Positions 1-8,706 of a DNA stretch of 64,000 bases are shown piece after piece (position 1 is the stretch's first letter; every line of letters begins with the position of its first letter). The DNA is from an uncultured Dysgonomonas sp. (GTDB lineage: Bacteria; Bacteroidota; Bacteroidia; Bacteroidales; Dysgonomonadaceae): positions 60,948-124,947 of the forward strand of contig NZ_LT599032.1 of assembly GCF_900079725.1 (NCBI RefSeq). Direction: 5' to 3'. Both the position numbers and the translations under genes were made by a program. The notes beneath the pieces are model-generated. The model saw nothing but the letters and a program-made list of their open reading frames with translations. It did not search any database and had not been told where the DNA came from.

Positions 1-116
1 CAGTTGTCATTCCTGATGATGTTTTACAGGAACATCTGGATGAGTCGACGATAGCCGAATACAAAGGGGGCAATGTTGGCATTTATTCGATTACCGTTAC
101 AGGAGTAAAATCATAG
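1..116 (+). CDS. C-terminal end of an unidentified protein
   Basis: An open frame enters from the left edge and closes at TAG 114-116, giving the last 37 residues of a protein (start VVIPDD, end TVTGVKS). The tail is too short to assign to a family. It is followed after 22 bp by a clear intrinsic terminator, which supports it as the genuine end of a transcription unit. No function is proposed. Confidence 0.55.
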   Translation, partial: VVIPDDVLQEHLDESTIAEYKGGNVGIYSITVTGVKS

Positions 117-138
117 AGTTGTTTAATGAAAATGATAC

Positions 139-162
139 GCCGCCTAAAAGGCGGCTTTTTTT
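139..162 (+). terminator. Intrinsic terminator
   Basis: A 6-bp perfect GC stem (GCCGCC / GGCGGC) with a 5-nt loop is followed directly by seven T residues. It lies 22 bp after the stop of the partial left-edge gene and ends its transcript. Confidence 0.85.
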
Positions 163-185
163 GTCAAAAACCTGATTGCAGATAA

Positions 186-332
186 TTATCGGAATACATA
201 CCATGCATCCCGATAATTATCTCCGATCAGATTAAATACTCCACTCAATCTGCTTTTTCCTGCAAATTGTTTAGCTTCACGAATACTATGAAATTCGCCT
301 AAAAGTCTGAATCCAATATATAGTCTGTACAT
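186..332 (-). CDS. Small hypothetical protein, 48 aa
   Basis: A 48-codon frame opens with ATG at 332 and ends with TAA at 186, 25 bp downstream of the PcfJ-like gene on the same strand. The product starts MYRLYIGFRLLGEF and ends DAWYVFR. It is basic and aromatic-rich with no signal peptide or membrane segment. Position at the end of the pcfK-pcfJ set suggests co-transcription. No family is recognised and there is no strong ribosome binding site, so it is offered only as a plausible small gene. Confidence 0.45.
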   Translation of the reverse strand: MYRLYIGFRLLGEFHSIREAKQFAGKSRLSGVFNLIGDNYRDAWYVFR

Positions 333-357
333 TGTTGTTGATTTTTAGATTAATAAA

Positions 358-1629
358 TTAGGCAGCCAATCGTTCCTCGATTTGCGAGATATTATTCTCC
401 ACAAGGCTGATAATCTGATTGTGATACTTGGTATTCTTATTACAAATACCTCTTGATTGAATAACCTTTAGTTGAGAAATTGAGACTTCTATTGTTTCAA
501 TCCGCTTACCATCTATACAAGCCGAAAGAATCAACGAATCTTTTTTTGAGTGATAACCGCCTACACAATGGTGCATGGCTTTACCCTCAGTTATTATCTC
601 TGCAACACTTTCCAATACCCGTACACTGATTAACCCATCTGAAAATATGAGTCCGAAAAACTTAGCTTTAGCTTCTCTGAATGAATCTTCTTTTGCGAGT
701 TGCTTTTCTATTTCCAATTGGGCATCTACTTTTGCTTTTTTTGCTACATATCGGTCGTGCTCTACTTTCAGATTATTGGGGCAAACGTATTTAGGATTAA
801 GCAGGTCTTTACTAAAAAATCGAAGCAAGTCAATATAATCACACCAAAGAGTAGCATCTTTGATTTTGTAGTTATTGCGAATACAGATTCTAATCGATTG
901 CCAATAGTTATCAATATTCTTCCATCCGCTATCCAGAATACGCTTTAATAGCTTGGCTTGTTTAGTTTTTATCAGCGTTTCGGCTTTACTATCTGTTAGT
1001 AGGATACGGAATAAATCCAACGGTTTCTGATTGTATAAAGCTTTCTTGTAGCCTGTACGCTTTAGTTCGGGTATCAGTTTTTGTTTTGGATATATTGCAC
1101 CTGTATAGATACGATTATAAACATCAATCTCTTGTCTTAATTCCAATGGAGTATGAAATATCCATGAATCGTAATACATTGTACCCATTGTCTGCCTGAG
1201 TTTAGCAAATGTACAGTACTTCCCATCGGGAGCAATCCAACGTTGCATTACTTCAGATGCGCTGTATTTGGGTAGTTCCCCGATTTTACTTGTATAGCCT
1301 AACATAATTGTGCGTAGTACCTGATAGCCTTTGTGGGTATCAATAACTGTCATGTAATAGCTGTCATTGAATGTCCGTTTAGCAGTAGCTTTTACAGTCA
1401 GATTTGATTTACAGTTCGGACAATCACATCCTAAAAGAGTCGTAATCAGTTCGCCTTCTCCTTTCCATGAATGTCCACACTTGGAACAGGTCATAATGCC
1501 TTTCTTTGATCGATAACCGAGATATACAATTGCATTATCATATCCCCATTGTATCTGTTCTTTAGTTATTGCAGGTAATGTCTTACTTGCTTCTACAACT
1601 TGTTCTTGAAATTTATTCTTTGGTTTCAT
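358..1629 (-). CDS. PcfJ-like mobile-element protein
   Basis: 423 residues. An N-terminal zinc-finger-like block has Cys48/Cys51 and Cys68/Cys70/Cys73. The C-terminal third holds the PcfJ signature, seen as GKAMHHCVGGY followed by a segment on recognition of self-identity and a conserved IQSRG. PcfJ proteins are encoded beside PcfK in conjugative plasmids and integrative elements of Firmicutes and Bacteroidota; their biochemical role is not established. The start overlaps the stop of the upstream PcfK-like gene by 4 bp, so the two are probably translationally coupled. The family call is firm, the function unknown. Confidence 0.85.
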   Translation of the reverse strand: MKPKNKFQEQVVEASKTLPAITKEQIQWGYDNAIVYLGYRSKKGIMTCSKCGHSWKGEGELITTLLGCDCPNCKSNLTVKATAKRTFNDSYYMTVIDTHKGYQVLRTIMLGYTSKIGELPKYSASEVMQRWIAPDGKYCTFAKLRQTMGTMYYDSWIFHTPLELRQEIDVYNRIYTGAIYPKQKLIPELKRTGYKKALYNQKPLDLFRILLTDSKAETLIKTKQAKLLKRILDSGWKNIDNYWQSIRICIRNNYKIKDATLWCDYIDLLRFFSKDLLNPKYVCPNNLKVEHDRYVAKKAKVDAQLEIEKQLAKEDSFREAKAKFFGLIFSDGLISVRVLESVAEIITEGKAMHHCVGGYHSKKDSLILSACIDGKRIETIEVSISQLKVIQSRGICNKNTKYHNQIISLVENNISQIEERLAA

Positions 1630-2042
1630 AGGTCAAAAAGGCTTAGTTGGTTTGTATTGGCTATTTGTTTAAATGTTGTCTTCTTCTTGGATTGCATCAT
1701 CTTGTTATAGGCATCATTCTGTGCTTTTTGAATAGCATCCTGCCGTGCCTGTTGTTTTTCGTCCTCTGTTAGTTCTACTACATGGTTTACTGCAATTCTG
1801 GCATCGATCGGTTTGCCTACTTCTATGTTTTCTTCATCGTAATAATGTACTGCCATTGAGTAGACTTCATCATCCGTGAAACCATTACAACCGCTTTTCT
1901 GTACTTGATTCAGGATGTAAGTACAGCAATCATTAATATTCTTATCAAGGTTGGCAAACAATTGGGCGAACAAAGGGTCTATAGATGCCCTTTGTTCTAA
2001 GTGTGTCAATATGGTTCGTGTAAAATATGCTGTTGATTTCAT
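1626..2042 (-). CDS. PcfK-like protein
   Basis: The frame is open further upstream, but the ATG at 2042 (MKSTAYFTRTI) is preferred: it matches where PcfK-like proteins usually begin and leaves 5 bp after the preceding gene rather than a 61-bp overlap. The 138-residue product has the family core (NINDCCTYILNQVQKSGCNG, then FTDDEVYSMAVHYYDE) and a basic, glutamine-rich tail. PcfK-like proteins accompany PcfJ in mobile elements. The 4-bp overlap with the next gene supports an operon running leftwards from about 3.4 kb. No enzymatic function is known. Confidence 0.85.
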   Translation of the reverse strand: MKSTAYFTRTILTHLEQRASIDPLFAQLFANLDKNINDCCTYILNQVQKSGCNGFTDDEVYSMAVHYYDEENIEVGKPIDARIAVNHVVELTEDEKQQARQDAIQKAQNDAYNKMMQSKKKTTFKQIANTNQLSLFDL

Positions 2043-2047
2043 AACTT

Positions 2048-3067
2048 TTATTTGTTTAGATTCAATACTTTTTGTAATTCTTCTCTCTTTGCTTTGGAAA
2101 ATATCCATCCTGCTTGCTTTTCATTGTTGTGTGCCAGTCTCGGATTGAATTTTCCTCCCATTGCTTTGAGTAAATCTTTTATTTCTTTGGTATCTCCGAA
2201 CAGGGCGATAGCTTTTTCTGAATAATCAACTATCTCAAAGGAGAGGTTATCGGATTCAAATTGGAGGGTTGGTTCTTTCTCGTTTTCAATAGAAGTATTA
2301 TTCTCATTGCTGTTTTTGATATAAATACCATCGGGACATCCTGCGACATAGGCAAATTCATCAATCTTGTTCTTTCTGTCGTATATAGGGGATTTTTCAA
2401 TAATCCATCCGCTGTATTTGCTTTCTCCTAAATAATAGCCTGCACCCATCGAATACTTTTCCCTGTGTTCATACTGTTCGTTATAGGTTGCCAGATGTGC
2501 TGTTTCTTCAAAGTTTGGAGCATACTTCCGCATCTCGGAAAAAACATCTCGCTTGTGTTTGGAGAAACCTAAGATTACTGTGCGTGCTACTCTTGAGGCA
2601 TAATAGTCCGTTTGCGAGTCGGATTCATCAGCTTTCAAACGAGCCACAATAATTGCTTTGGCATCTTCGGGTAGGTTTTCATTCAGCCATTTGCGACCGA
2701 TCTCCCTTACAGCCTTTCTTCGTTCATTTTCTTGTCGCTCTTTTTCCTGTTCTGCATCCTCTTTAGCCTTTGCTTTGACATAGAGTTCAGCGACTTCTTT
2801 TTCGGGCATGAATTCGATATTGTTTTCATCGTAATACATACCGATTCCAAACTTTTGGCTCAGCGGTTTAATGATTTCGGATTGTTGCATATCAAGTGTA
2901 CGGAGGTTAATCAGATGATAGTGATAGCCGTACTTGTCATGTGTAATTTGGTGGACTACATAACGGTCATAGGAGTATCCTTCCATTTGAATAATTTGAT
3001 TTTTTGCTGCTGCTTTCACTTCTGTATCGGTTGTTGTTCCTGCGAACAATGAATATAATTTTGTCAT
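2048..3067 (-). CDS. Hypothetical mobile-element protein, 339 aa
   Basis: A 339-residue soluble protein. The middle (about residues 95-125) is a charged, probably helical Glu/Lys/Arg-rich stretch. The C-terminal ~60 residues (from about IVDYSEKAIALFGD to the end) resemble a small module seen in other Bacteroidota mobile-element proteins, with the pattern AxFGDTxxIKDLLKxMGGKFNP...GWIFSK. The first part has aromatic-rich repeats of the type YGYHYHLINLRTLDM. It is the first soluble gene of the leftward set ending in PcfK and PcfJ, which suggests a part in element maintenance or transfer. No function is proposed. Confidence 0.7.
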   Translation of the reverse strand: MTKLYSLFAGTTTDTEVKAAAKNQIIQMEGYSYDRYVVHQITHDKYGYHYHLINLRTLDMQQSEIIKPLSQKFGIGMYYDENNIEFMPEKEVAELYVKAKAKEDAEQEKERQENERRKAVREIGRKWLNENLPEDAKAIIVARLKADESDSQTDYYASRVARTVILGFSKHKRDVFSEMRKYAPNFEETAHLATYNEQYEHREKYSMGAGYYLGESKYSGWIIEKSPIYDRKNKIDEFAYVAGCPDGIYIKNSNENNTSIENEKEPTLQFESDNLSFEIVDYSEKAIALFGDTKEIKDLLKAMGGKFNPRLAHNNEKQAGWIFSKAKREELQKVLNLNK

Positions 3068-3078
3068 GGCTGTATGGA

Positions 3079-3363
3079 TTAAAAGATTAGGAATAAGAAA
3101 ATGGAGATAAGGATGATAAAAGCTATAATGGATAATATCATCTTGATAAATAGCTTTACTATTTTAAATACAAGACAGATAATCAGATAGCCACCGATAA
3201 GTCCTGTAATAACAGAAGTGTTTATACTCATTTGTGTAACTATCCATGCACACAGAGCCACTATTGCTACCCCTAAACCCAATTTTATGATGATTCCAGA
3301 GGGGAGGGAGTTTTGTTTCATTATTTTTCTTTCGTTTCTCATAACTGCGACTTTTTTTTTCAT
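3079..3363 (-). CDS. Small membrane protein
   Basis: Up to 94 residues with two or three hydrophobic helices (from IIIKLGLGVAIVALCAW, then GLIGGYLIICLVF, then a C-terminal Ile/Leu/Phe-rich helix) and a basic N terminus. In-frame ATGs also lie at 3342 and 3321, and the later ones would give a more typical short leader; the outermost start sits in a T-rich run without a ribosome binding site. It is followed after 11 bp by the 339-residue gene on the same strand. Probably a small inner-membrane protein of the element; no family is recognised. Confidence 0.55.
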   Translation of the reverse strand: MKKKVAVMRNERKIMKQNSLPSGIIIKLGLGVAIVALCAWIVTQMSINTSVITGLIGGYLIICLVFKIVKLFIKMILSIIAFIILISIFLFLIF

Positions 3364-3689
3364 GCGTCATCCGTCAGGTCGGTCGTTTTTTGTTTCAAGG
3401 GCAACAAGCAGGTATAGGCTTTTAGACAGGCATATTTTTTCGTCAGTAAATACGCTCGCCTGAAAGGAAAGAGGAAGATTTCTGCGAAAACCGTTAGGCA
3501 ATGAATATGCAGGACTAAAAGCCGTTCATACCTTTGCCCGATGAACAGAAAGACCGATCAAGAGATGGCTCCACTGGAAGAGGAGCGGTTATAAAAAGAG
3601 AAACGCAAAAGGGAAATTCTATAATATGGATGTATTAATTAAGATTCTTAATTCACGTTATCTCTATTGCTTTATGTACTTTTGTTTTG
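3364..3689. other. Divergent intergenic region of the mobile element
   Basis: About 325 bp between the leftward pcf set and the rightward SOS operon, with no convincing gene on either strand. It should hold both promoters. A TACTTTTG stretch at 3677-3684 fits the Bacteroidota -7 consensus but lies only 5 bp before the umuD ATG and lacks a good -33 partner, so it is not called as a promoter. Confidence 0.4.
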
Positions 3690-4124
3690 ATGGAAAAGAA
3701 AGCTCTTGAAATATTTCGTGCAGAAGTAGATACTGAATTATCACTTCCTATAGCTGACGGAGGGATCAAAGCAGGATTCCCCAGTCCGGCACAGGATTTT
3801 ATGGATTTGGCTATCGACTTGAATAAAGAGCTGGTTCGCCACCCGGCCAGCACATTCTATGGTCGTGTCCGTGGAGACAGTATGCAAGATGCAGGTGTTT
3901 ATGATGGAGACATATTGATTATTGATAAATCTCTGGAGCCTCGAAACGGAGATATGGCAGTCTGCTTTGTCGATGGAGAATTCACTATTAAGTATATCAA
4001 AATAGAAAAAGAGATAGTGTGGCTGATACCTGCCAATGATAAATATAAGCCCGTTAAAGTGACAGAAGATAATGATTTTCTTATCTGGGGGATTGTTACT
4101 TATTCAATAAAAAAACAGAGATAA
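3690..4124 (+). CDS. umuD: UmuD-like SOS peptidase, DNA polymerase V accessory subunit
   Basis: 144 residues from ATG 3690 (a TTG one codon earlier is less likely). It is an S24-family self-cleaving peptidase: the cleavage site is Ala28-Gly29 in the AGFPSP motif, nucleophile Ser64 in GDSM and general base Lys101 in FTIKYI, with the usual spacing. In the known pathway RecA filaments trigger self-cleavage and the UmuD' dimer joins UmuC to make error-prone polymerase V. The gene starts a three-gene rightward operon. Length and motifs are normal, so it should be functional. Accessory copies like this are common on mobile elements. Confidence 0.93.
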   Translation: MEKKALEIFRAEVDTELSLPIADGGIKAGFPSPAQDFMDLAIDLNKELVRHPASTFYGRVRGDSMQDAGVYDGDILIIDKSLEPRNGDMAVCFVDGEFTIKYIKIEKEIVWLIPANDKYKPVKVTEDNDFLIWGIVTYSIKKQR

Positions 4125-4134
4125 TTTGCTTAAT

Positions 4135-4872
4135 ATGGATATAAAAACTTTAATAAATCGTCTACGTGTTAGGATAGAGGATGATTATTCTGAATATAGT
4201 GAGACATATTCAGAAAATATATTCGAAATAATTGACAACTATATAAATAACGATAAATATTCTGATTTAGAAAAAGCATTTTATCTGATATTGAATCAAT
4301 ATCCTAGTGATATGAAGAATTATTTTGTAAAGCCTAATGAAATGGTTCTTATACCAGATGTATATGATATGGGAAATCCAGGAATAGAATATGAAGTAGA
4401 TTTTGCTATTTATGGAGGAGTATTGAATAATCCTGTTAAAATAGCAATTGAATGTGATGGAATTCGTTCTCATAGACAAAAACATAGTAATAAAGACAGA
4501 AGAAAGGACGTAAACTTTCAGGTGGCAGGTTGGATTGTTATTAGATTCGGTTCAAATGAAATTCATGAAGAATTGGCTAAGTATGAAAATCAAGAAAATT
4601 ACACATCCGATTTTTTACAGTATATAGAAAATGTAATAAATGAAACTTCGCAGATAATCACATGGAGGTCATATGCGAAAGCTGACTTTAGAAGTAGATT
4701 AACTGGATATAAGTGGGGATACGTACTTTGCCCACTATGTGGAAAAAGCCAAATGGGAGAATTGAATCATATAAAACATGTCTGTAGGCATTGTGGTGAA
4801 AAATTCAAAAGAGAGGTCTTTTCAAGTGAAAATGTAAAATATGAACATAACGGAATATTGTATTTTGATTAA
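4135..4872 (+). CDS. Vsr/DUF559-like nuclease with C-terminal zinc ribbon, inside the umuDC operon
   Basis: 245 residues from ATG 4135; a TTG at 4126 is also in frame. Residues 85-140 show a PD-(D/E)XK pattern of the very-short-patch/DUF559 kind: Asp89 in EVDFA, then IAIECDG with Glu106 and Asp108, His113, a Lys/Arg-rich helix with DRRKD, and GW-x-VIRF. The C terminus has a zinc ribbon with Cys199/Cys202 and Cys217/Cys220. The stop overlaps the umuC start as TAATG, and umuD ends 10 bp upstream, so it is wired into the SOS operon. The DNA is more AT-rich than umuC. Nuclease activity is inferred from the fold pattern; the target is unknown. Confidence 0.75.
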   Translation: MDIKTLINRLRVRIEDDYSEYSETYSENIFEIIDNYINNDKYSDLEKAFYLILNQYPSDMKNYFVKPNEMVLIPDVYDMGNPGIEYEVDFAIYGGVLNNPVKIAIECDGIRSHRQKHSNKDRRKDVNFQVAGWIVIRFGSNEIHEELAKYENQENYTSDFLQYIENVINETSQIITWRSYAKADFRSRLTGYKWGYVLCPLCGKSQMGELNHIKHVCRHCGEKFKREVFSSENVKYEHNGILYFD

Positions 4873-6122
4873 TGTACGCCCTAATCGACTGTAATAACTT
4901 CTTTGTTTCGTGTGAACGGGTTTTTAATCCGTCATTAAACAATCGTCCTGTTGTTGTACTCAGCAATAACGATGGTTGTGTTATATCCCGAAGCAATGAG
5001 GCCAAAGCGTTAGGTATAAAAATGGGAGTACCATTCTTTCAAATAAAAGAGCTCGTTAAACAATATAATGTTGGGGTTTACTCTACTAATTTCACACTAT
5101 ATGGAGATATGTCGGACAGGGTAATGAATACGTTATCAAATCTTGTTCCCGATATGGAGATATATTCTGTGGATGAAGCTTTTCTTCATCTGCACGGAAT
5201 AGAGGATATTGTAAGCTATAGCAAACATATCATCCATACAGTAACTAAAAATACAGGGATTTCTGTATCGATAGGCGTAGCACCTACTAAGACATTAGGT
5301 AAGATAGCCAATCACTTTGCTAAGAAGTACAAGGCATATAACAATGTTTGCATTATTGATAACGAGGAGAAGCGTATTAAAGCATTACAAAAGACACCTA
5401 TAGGTGATGTTTGGGGAATCGGGCGTCGGCATACAAAGATGCTTGAATATCACGGGGTAAAAACAGCGTATGATTTAACCCAAAAGACTCGATCATGGGT
5501 CAGAGGCAAGATGACTGTAATCGGGGAACGTACCTGGCTGGAATTACAAGGCATCCCCTGTATTGAAAAAGACGAACTGTCGGCGAAGAAACAACAGATA
5601 TGCACATCCAGAAGTTTTGGACAGCCAATTACAGAATACAACAATTTATTAGAATCTATTGCTTCTTTAGCTTCATTGAGTGTCGCTAAACTGAGGAAAC
5701 AGAAAACCGTTACCAAAGCTATTTATATTTTCGTCCAAACTGATAGATTTGATGAAGATGTGTATAAACCGTCAAAGGTTGTTCCTTTGTCATTCTATAC
5801 TTCAGATACAGCTGAGATAATCGGGTACTGTCGTCAGGCTTTGGATTCGATATATTTGCCGAATCTTGAATATAAAAGAGCCGGAGTGGTATTGATCGAT
5901 ATTATTCCCGAAGAATATGCACTACGGGACTTCTTTGATGAAAAAGACCGTGATAAGCAGCAGCGATTAAATCAAACGTTGGATGAGATAAATAAAAAGA
6001 ATGGACGTGACACCATAAAACTTGCTATTGAAGGAAACGGCTATAGTAAGAATATTCGTCAGGAGCATCTTTCACAACGCTATACAACCAATTTTAATGA
6101 TATTATTGAGATTAGAATTTAA
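4872..6122 (+). CDS. umuC: UmuC-like Y-family DNA polymerase (polymerase V catalytic subunit)
   Basis: 416 residues, the normal length for UmuC. Catalytic acids are visible: Asp6 in the N-terminal ALIDCNNFF motif and Asp101/Glu102 in YSVDEAF. Helix-hairpin-helix (around [10 protein letters not shown]), little-finger and C-terminal DUF4113-type segments (ending LSQRYTTNF) follow in order. It synthesises across damaged template with UmuD'. Translation probably depends on the nuclease gene upstream, because its ATG overlaps that gene's stop. The next gene is convergent beyond a strong hairpin. Confidence 0.95.
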   Translation: MYALIDCNNFFVSCERVFNPSLNNRPVVVLSNNDGCVISRSNEAKALGIKMGVPFFQIKELVKQYNVGVYSTNFTLYGDMSDRVMNTLSNLVPDMEIYSVDEAFLHLHGIEDIVSYSKHIIHTVTKNTGISVSIGVAPTKTLGKIANHFAKKYKAYNNVCIIDNEEKRIKALQKTPIGDVWGIGRRHTKMLEYHGVKTAYDLTQKTRSWVRGKMTVIGERTWLELQGIPCIEKDELSAKKQQICTSRSFGQPITEYNNLLESIASLASLSVAKLRKQKTVTKAIYIFVQTDRFDEDVYKPSKVVPLSFYTSDTAEIIGYCRQALDSIYLPNLEYKRAGVVLIDIIPEEYALRDFFDEKDRDKQQRLNQTLDEINKKNGRDTIKLAIEGNGYSKNIRQEHLSQRYTTNFNDIIEIRI

Positions 6123-6217
6123 TCGTATTATTATAATTGAAACGTAATTTATAATCCACGAAAAAGGTTTAACTATTACTCATAATTAAATATCTTTCTT
6201 AGGGCAACAAGTATTCT

Positions 6218-6245
6218 ATTCTGTTTGATTAAAATCAAACAGAAT
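6218..6245. terminator. Symmetrical hairpin between convergent genes
   Basis: A 13-bp perfect inverted repeat (ATTCTGTTTGATT and its complement) around an AA centre lies between the ends of umuC and the radical SAM gene. It could stop transcripts from both sides. No long T run follows in either direction, so the terminator role is inferred from position. Confidence 0.5.
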
Positions 6246-6268
6246 ACTCTCATGATAAATATATTTTA

Positions 6269-7747
6269 TTAATTTGATCGTTCTAACTTTTCCAGATCAA
6301 GTACTATTTGTTTATTGAGTTTTGCAATATTACAAAAATGCTGACTGACTATTAATGGATCTCCGTAAGAGTTTTCATTTGAATTCCTGACCATACACAT
6401 GGTGCAATATTCCCTATCTATACATTGAATACATTTAGGGAAATCTTTGTTCCGCAAACCTCTTAAATATTGTACTTTTTCGGAATTCTCCCAAATATCT
6501 TTGAGGAGAGTATTTTTTACATTACCAACAATATAATCCTGCCAGCCTGCACATGGGTATACATCTCCATTTTCTGTTATACATATAGAGAAACGGCAAA
6601 CACTACAAACAAAATCATTCGATGTCGCATCTTTTTTCTCTTTAGCAGCCATTTGCATCTGTTCTAAATATTTTGTATCAGTTGCGACTTTATCGTATAT
6701 GATTCCTCTGATTTCATTAATCGGTAAGCGACAATTCAAATTTTGCGTTGTATGATCATATTCTGCAATAAGGTTATAATCAGTTCCGACATGAACTTTT
6801 TGTTTATTAGCCCATTCTATAACATCATTATAAGTACTCTTATTTTGTTTCATTATTGGACAGCTTATTTGCAAAGGGATATCGTTCTCAATCAGTTTTA
6901 AAATTGCATTTTTCGTTTTCTCAAAACTTCCTTTCATTTGAGTTATCTCATCGTGGATAGCTGGAGTCATTGAGTATAATGAGACTTGAACACCTAAAAG
7001 AGGATTCGCCTTCATTTCTTCAATTATTCTATCATTTAGTAATGTTAAATTACTAAGTACATTTACAGAAAAATTATATTCTCTGCATTTTTTTAAAAAG
7101 TCACAGAACTCCTTGTGCAACATTGGTTCTCCACCACTTAAGGTCAAATGCAGTAGTTTTAGATCTTTACATTGTTCTAAAATAGCATAGAACAAGTTTG
7201 GAGAAATACTACTTATTTTATTTTCGTGAGGTATATAGCAGTGTAGACATCTTTCGTTACATTTACTGGTAAGTTCTATGTGTAAATTTGTAAGCTGTGG
7301 CTTGCCATTAAAGTATTCTTCAAAGAAATCTTGTGTATCTTTTTCTGAATACTTACTTATTGAAAGAGAATCCTCATTTATAGTTTCATCATCTAACATC
7401 TTGTATGAAAATTGTGTATCTTTTTCTTCACATTCCTCAAATGTTTTGCCAGACACAACAAATCCATCTTGTTCAAGCATGCAATAAAATTCAGAAGCAT
7501 CACTTTTTATTGTTTGTATATCAACATCAGGGAATTGCTTATTTATTTTATTTGAAAGTTCATTAATGTTTTGAGGTTTTCTATCTAATACCGAGAAAAA
7601 TACATTTCCACTTTCTGATAGAATTTTGTCGCCGATGTAATTTTCATTACTATTAATTAGTTTATATCCAAAATTTCGATTATCGGTAATATATCCAAAA
7701 GACTCATAACTTCTGAATATGATATTAGATTTTTGCTTGAAAAACAT
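6269..7747 (-). CDS. Radical SAM/SPASM peptide maturase (RiPP-modifying)
   Basis: 492 residues. Residues ~10-105 look like a PqqD-type peptide-recognition domain (GNVFFSVLDRKP...INELSNKI...LEQDGFV). The radical SAM core follows, with the 4Fe-4S ligands Cys163, Cys167 and Cys170 (CNERCLHC) and the SAM-binding SGGEPM. The C-terminal SPASM domain has many cysteines (CSVC, YPCAGW, CIQCIDREYCTMC), which bind auxiliary clusters. This architecture is typical of enzymes making thioether or carbon-carbon crosslinks in ribosomal peptides. A 38-codon precursor lies 71 bp upstream on the same strand. No peptidase or exporter gene is adjacent. The linkage formed cannot be told from sequence. Confidence 0.88.
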   Translation of the reverse strand: MFFKQKSNIIFRSYESFGYITDNRNFGYKLINSNENYIGDKILSESGNVFFSVLDRKPQNINELSNKINKQFPDVDIQTIKSDASEFYCMLEQDGFVVSGKTFEECEEKDTQFSYKMLDDETINEDSLSISKYSEKDTQDFFEEYFNGKPQLTNLHIELTSKCNERCLHCYIPHENKISSISPNLFYAILEQCKDLKLLHLTLSGGEPMLHKEFCDFLKKCREYNFSVNVLSNLTLLNDRIIEEMKANPLLGVQVSLYSMTPAIHDEITQMKGSFEKTKNAILKLIENDIPLQISCPIMKQNKSTYNDVIEWANKQKVHVGTDYNLIAEYDHTTQNLNCRLPINEIRGIIYDKVATDTKYLEQMQMAAKEKKDATSNDFVCSVCRFSICITENGDVYPCAGWQDYIVGNVKNTLLKDIWENSEKVQYLRGLRNKDFPKCIQCIDREYCTMCMVRNSNENSYGDPLIVSQHFCNIAKLNKQIVLDLEKLERSN

Positions 7748-7818
7748 AAGAATACTTCTTTAGTAAAATCAGGAAATGCATTTAATTATAAAACAGCATC
7801 TCCTGATTAATTTGTTCA

Positions 7819-7935
7819 TTAACGTCCTCCAGGTCCTGGTTTATTACAAGGCCTTCCACTTGGCTTACTATTAGGACGGCATTCTGCCATCTGAGTAGTA
7901 CTTTTTGCCAATACTTTAGGTTTCGTATAGGTCAT
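7819..7935 (-). CDS. Putative RiPP precursor peptide, 38 aa
   Basis: ATG 7935 to TAA 7819 gives 38 residues beginning MTYTKPKVLAKSTTQMAEC. Leader-like residues 1-15 (YxKPxVLA, as in several radical SAM precursor families) precede a candidate core with two cysteines (C19 and C30) spaced by Pro, Ser, Arg and Lys, and a Pro/Gly-rich end GPGGR. It sits just upstream of the PqqD-radical SAM-SPASM gene on the same strand, behind a near-perfect ribosome binding site 5 bp from the ATG. Context, size and residue pattern make it the likely substrate of the maturase. The core boundary and modification are not known. Confidence 0.75.
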   Translation of the reverse strand: MTYTKPKVLAKSTTQMAECRPNSKPSGRPCNKPGPGGR

Positions 7936-7940
7936 AAGTT

Positions 7941-7950
7941 ACCTCCTTTT
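7941..7950 (-). promoter_or_regulatory. Strong Shine-Dalgarno site of the precursor peptide
   Basis: On the minus strand AAAAGGAGGT lies 5 bp before the precursor ATG. This is an almost ideal anti-16S match. Most other genes here have no such site, as is usual for Bacteroidota, so it decides the start and hints at a Firmicutes-like origin or very high expression. Confidence 0.75.
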
Positions 7951-8177
7951 TAATAGTTAATATTTTAGTTGTTAATCACACTTAAAAATATAAAACAACT
8001 ATCATTCTACAAAGCATTTATCATTTTTATTTTAACATTTTCATGTAAATATTTTCAATAGATAGAGATGTTTTGATTAATATTGGGATACCTTTCCTAC
8101 ATATTATTGTTATTTACTGCGGAAGACTGCAGGATGAGGAGCTAGAAAAGTGTCTTAGAAACAAAGAAGAGGAGCTA
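7951..8177. other. Intergenic region upstream of the RiPP locus
   Basis: About 225 bp of AT-rich DNA with no gene seen. It should carry the promoter of the peptide-maturase pair. A weak hairpin (AGAAGAGG 8165-8172 with its complement at 8183-8190) overlaps the end of the ORF6N gene and may terminate it. Confidence 0.35.
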
Positions 8178-8705
8178 TCACCCCTCTTCTTCATTTTGTA
8201 TATATCCTACACGCTTTCGAGATTTACTGTTCTGCTCTCTTGTACTGGCTAATTCAGTCAAAGCCTGATATATCTGATTAAACTGTATATTAGTTTCGAT
8301 CATAAATGTTTCTAGCTTTTGATTTAGTTCTGCATAGTCTAAAGTATACTGTCGTAAAGCGACAAAAGCTCTCATGATTGAGATATTGATTTCAATGGCT
8401 ATCTTACTTCGGAGAACGGATGAAAGCATAGACACTCCCTGTTCTGTGAATGCAAATATTTTAGATATACCCACATTATAGCCTGAGGGTATCACAGATT
8501 GTGATACCCCTATATTTATCAATTCTAAAGCTTCTTCGTTTGTCAATTCAAACATAAAGTCGTTTGGGAAACGCTCGATATTTCTTCTTACAGCTTGTTT
8601 TAATGCTCTGGTTTCTACCTGATACAACTCTGCTAAATGAAAATCAATCATCACCCGTAATCCACGAACTTCAAAAATCTTATTTTGTATTATCTGTAAT
8701 TCCAT
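8178..8705 (-). CDS. ORF6N-domain protein
   Basis: 175 residues. Residues ~5-90 match the ORF6N pattern: IFEVRGLRVMIDFHLAELY, then ALKQAVRRNIERFPNDFMFEL and FAFTEQGVSMLSSVL. ORF6N is a DNA-binding-like domain found in phage antirepressor-type and mobile-element proteins. A helical, probably coiled C-terminal tail follows. The gene lies 1 bp after the RhuM-like gene and in the same direction as the integrase, as part of an integrase-associated cassette. The regulatory role is known only by analogy. Confidence 0.85.
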   Translation of the reverse strand: MELQIIQNKIFEVRGLRVMIDFHLAELYQVETRALKQAVRRNIERFPNDFMFELTNEEALELINIGVSQSVIPSGYNVGISKIFAFTEQGVSMLSSVLRSKIAIEINISIMRAFVALRQYTLDYAELNQKLETFMIETNIQFNQIYQALTELASTREQNSKSRKRVGYIQNEEEG

Positions 8706-8706
8706 A

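Noticed and set aside
3677-3684. TACTTTTG before umuD as a promoter -7 box
   Set aside because: It would leave only 5 bp to the start codon and no matching -33 element is present at the right distance.
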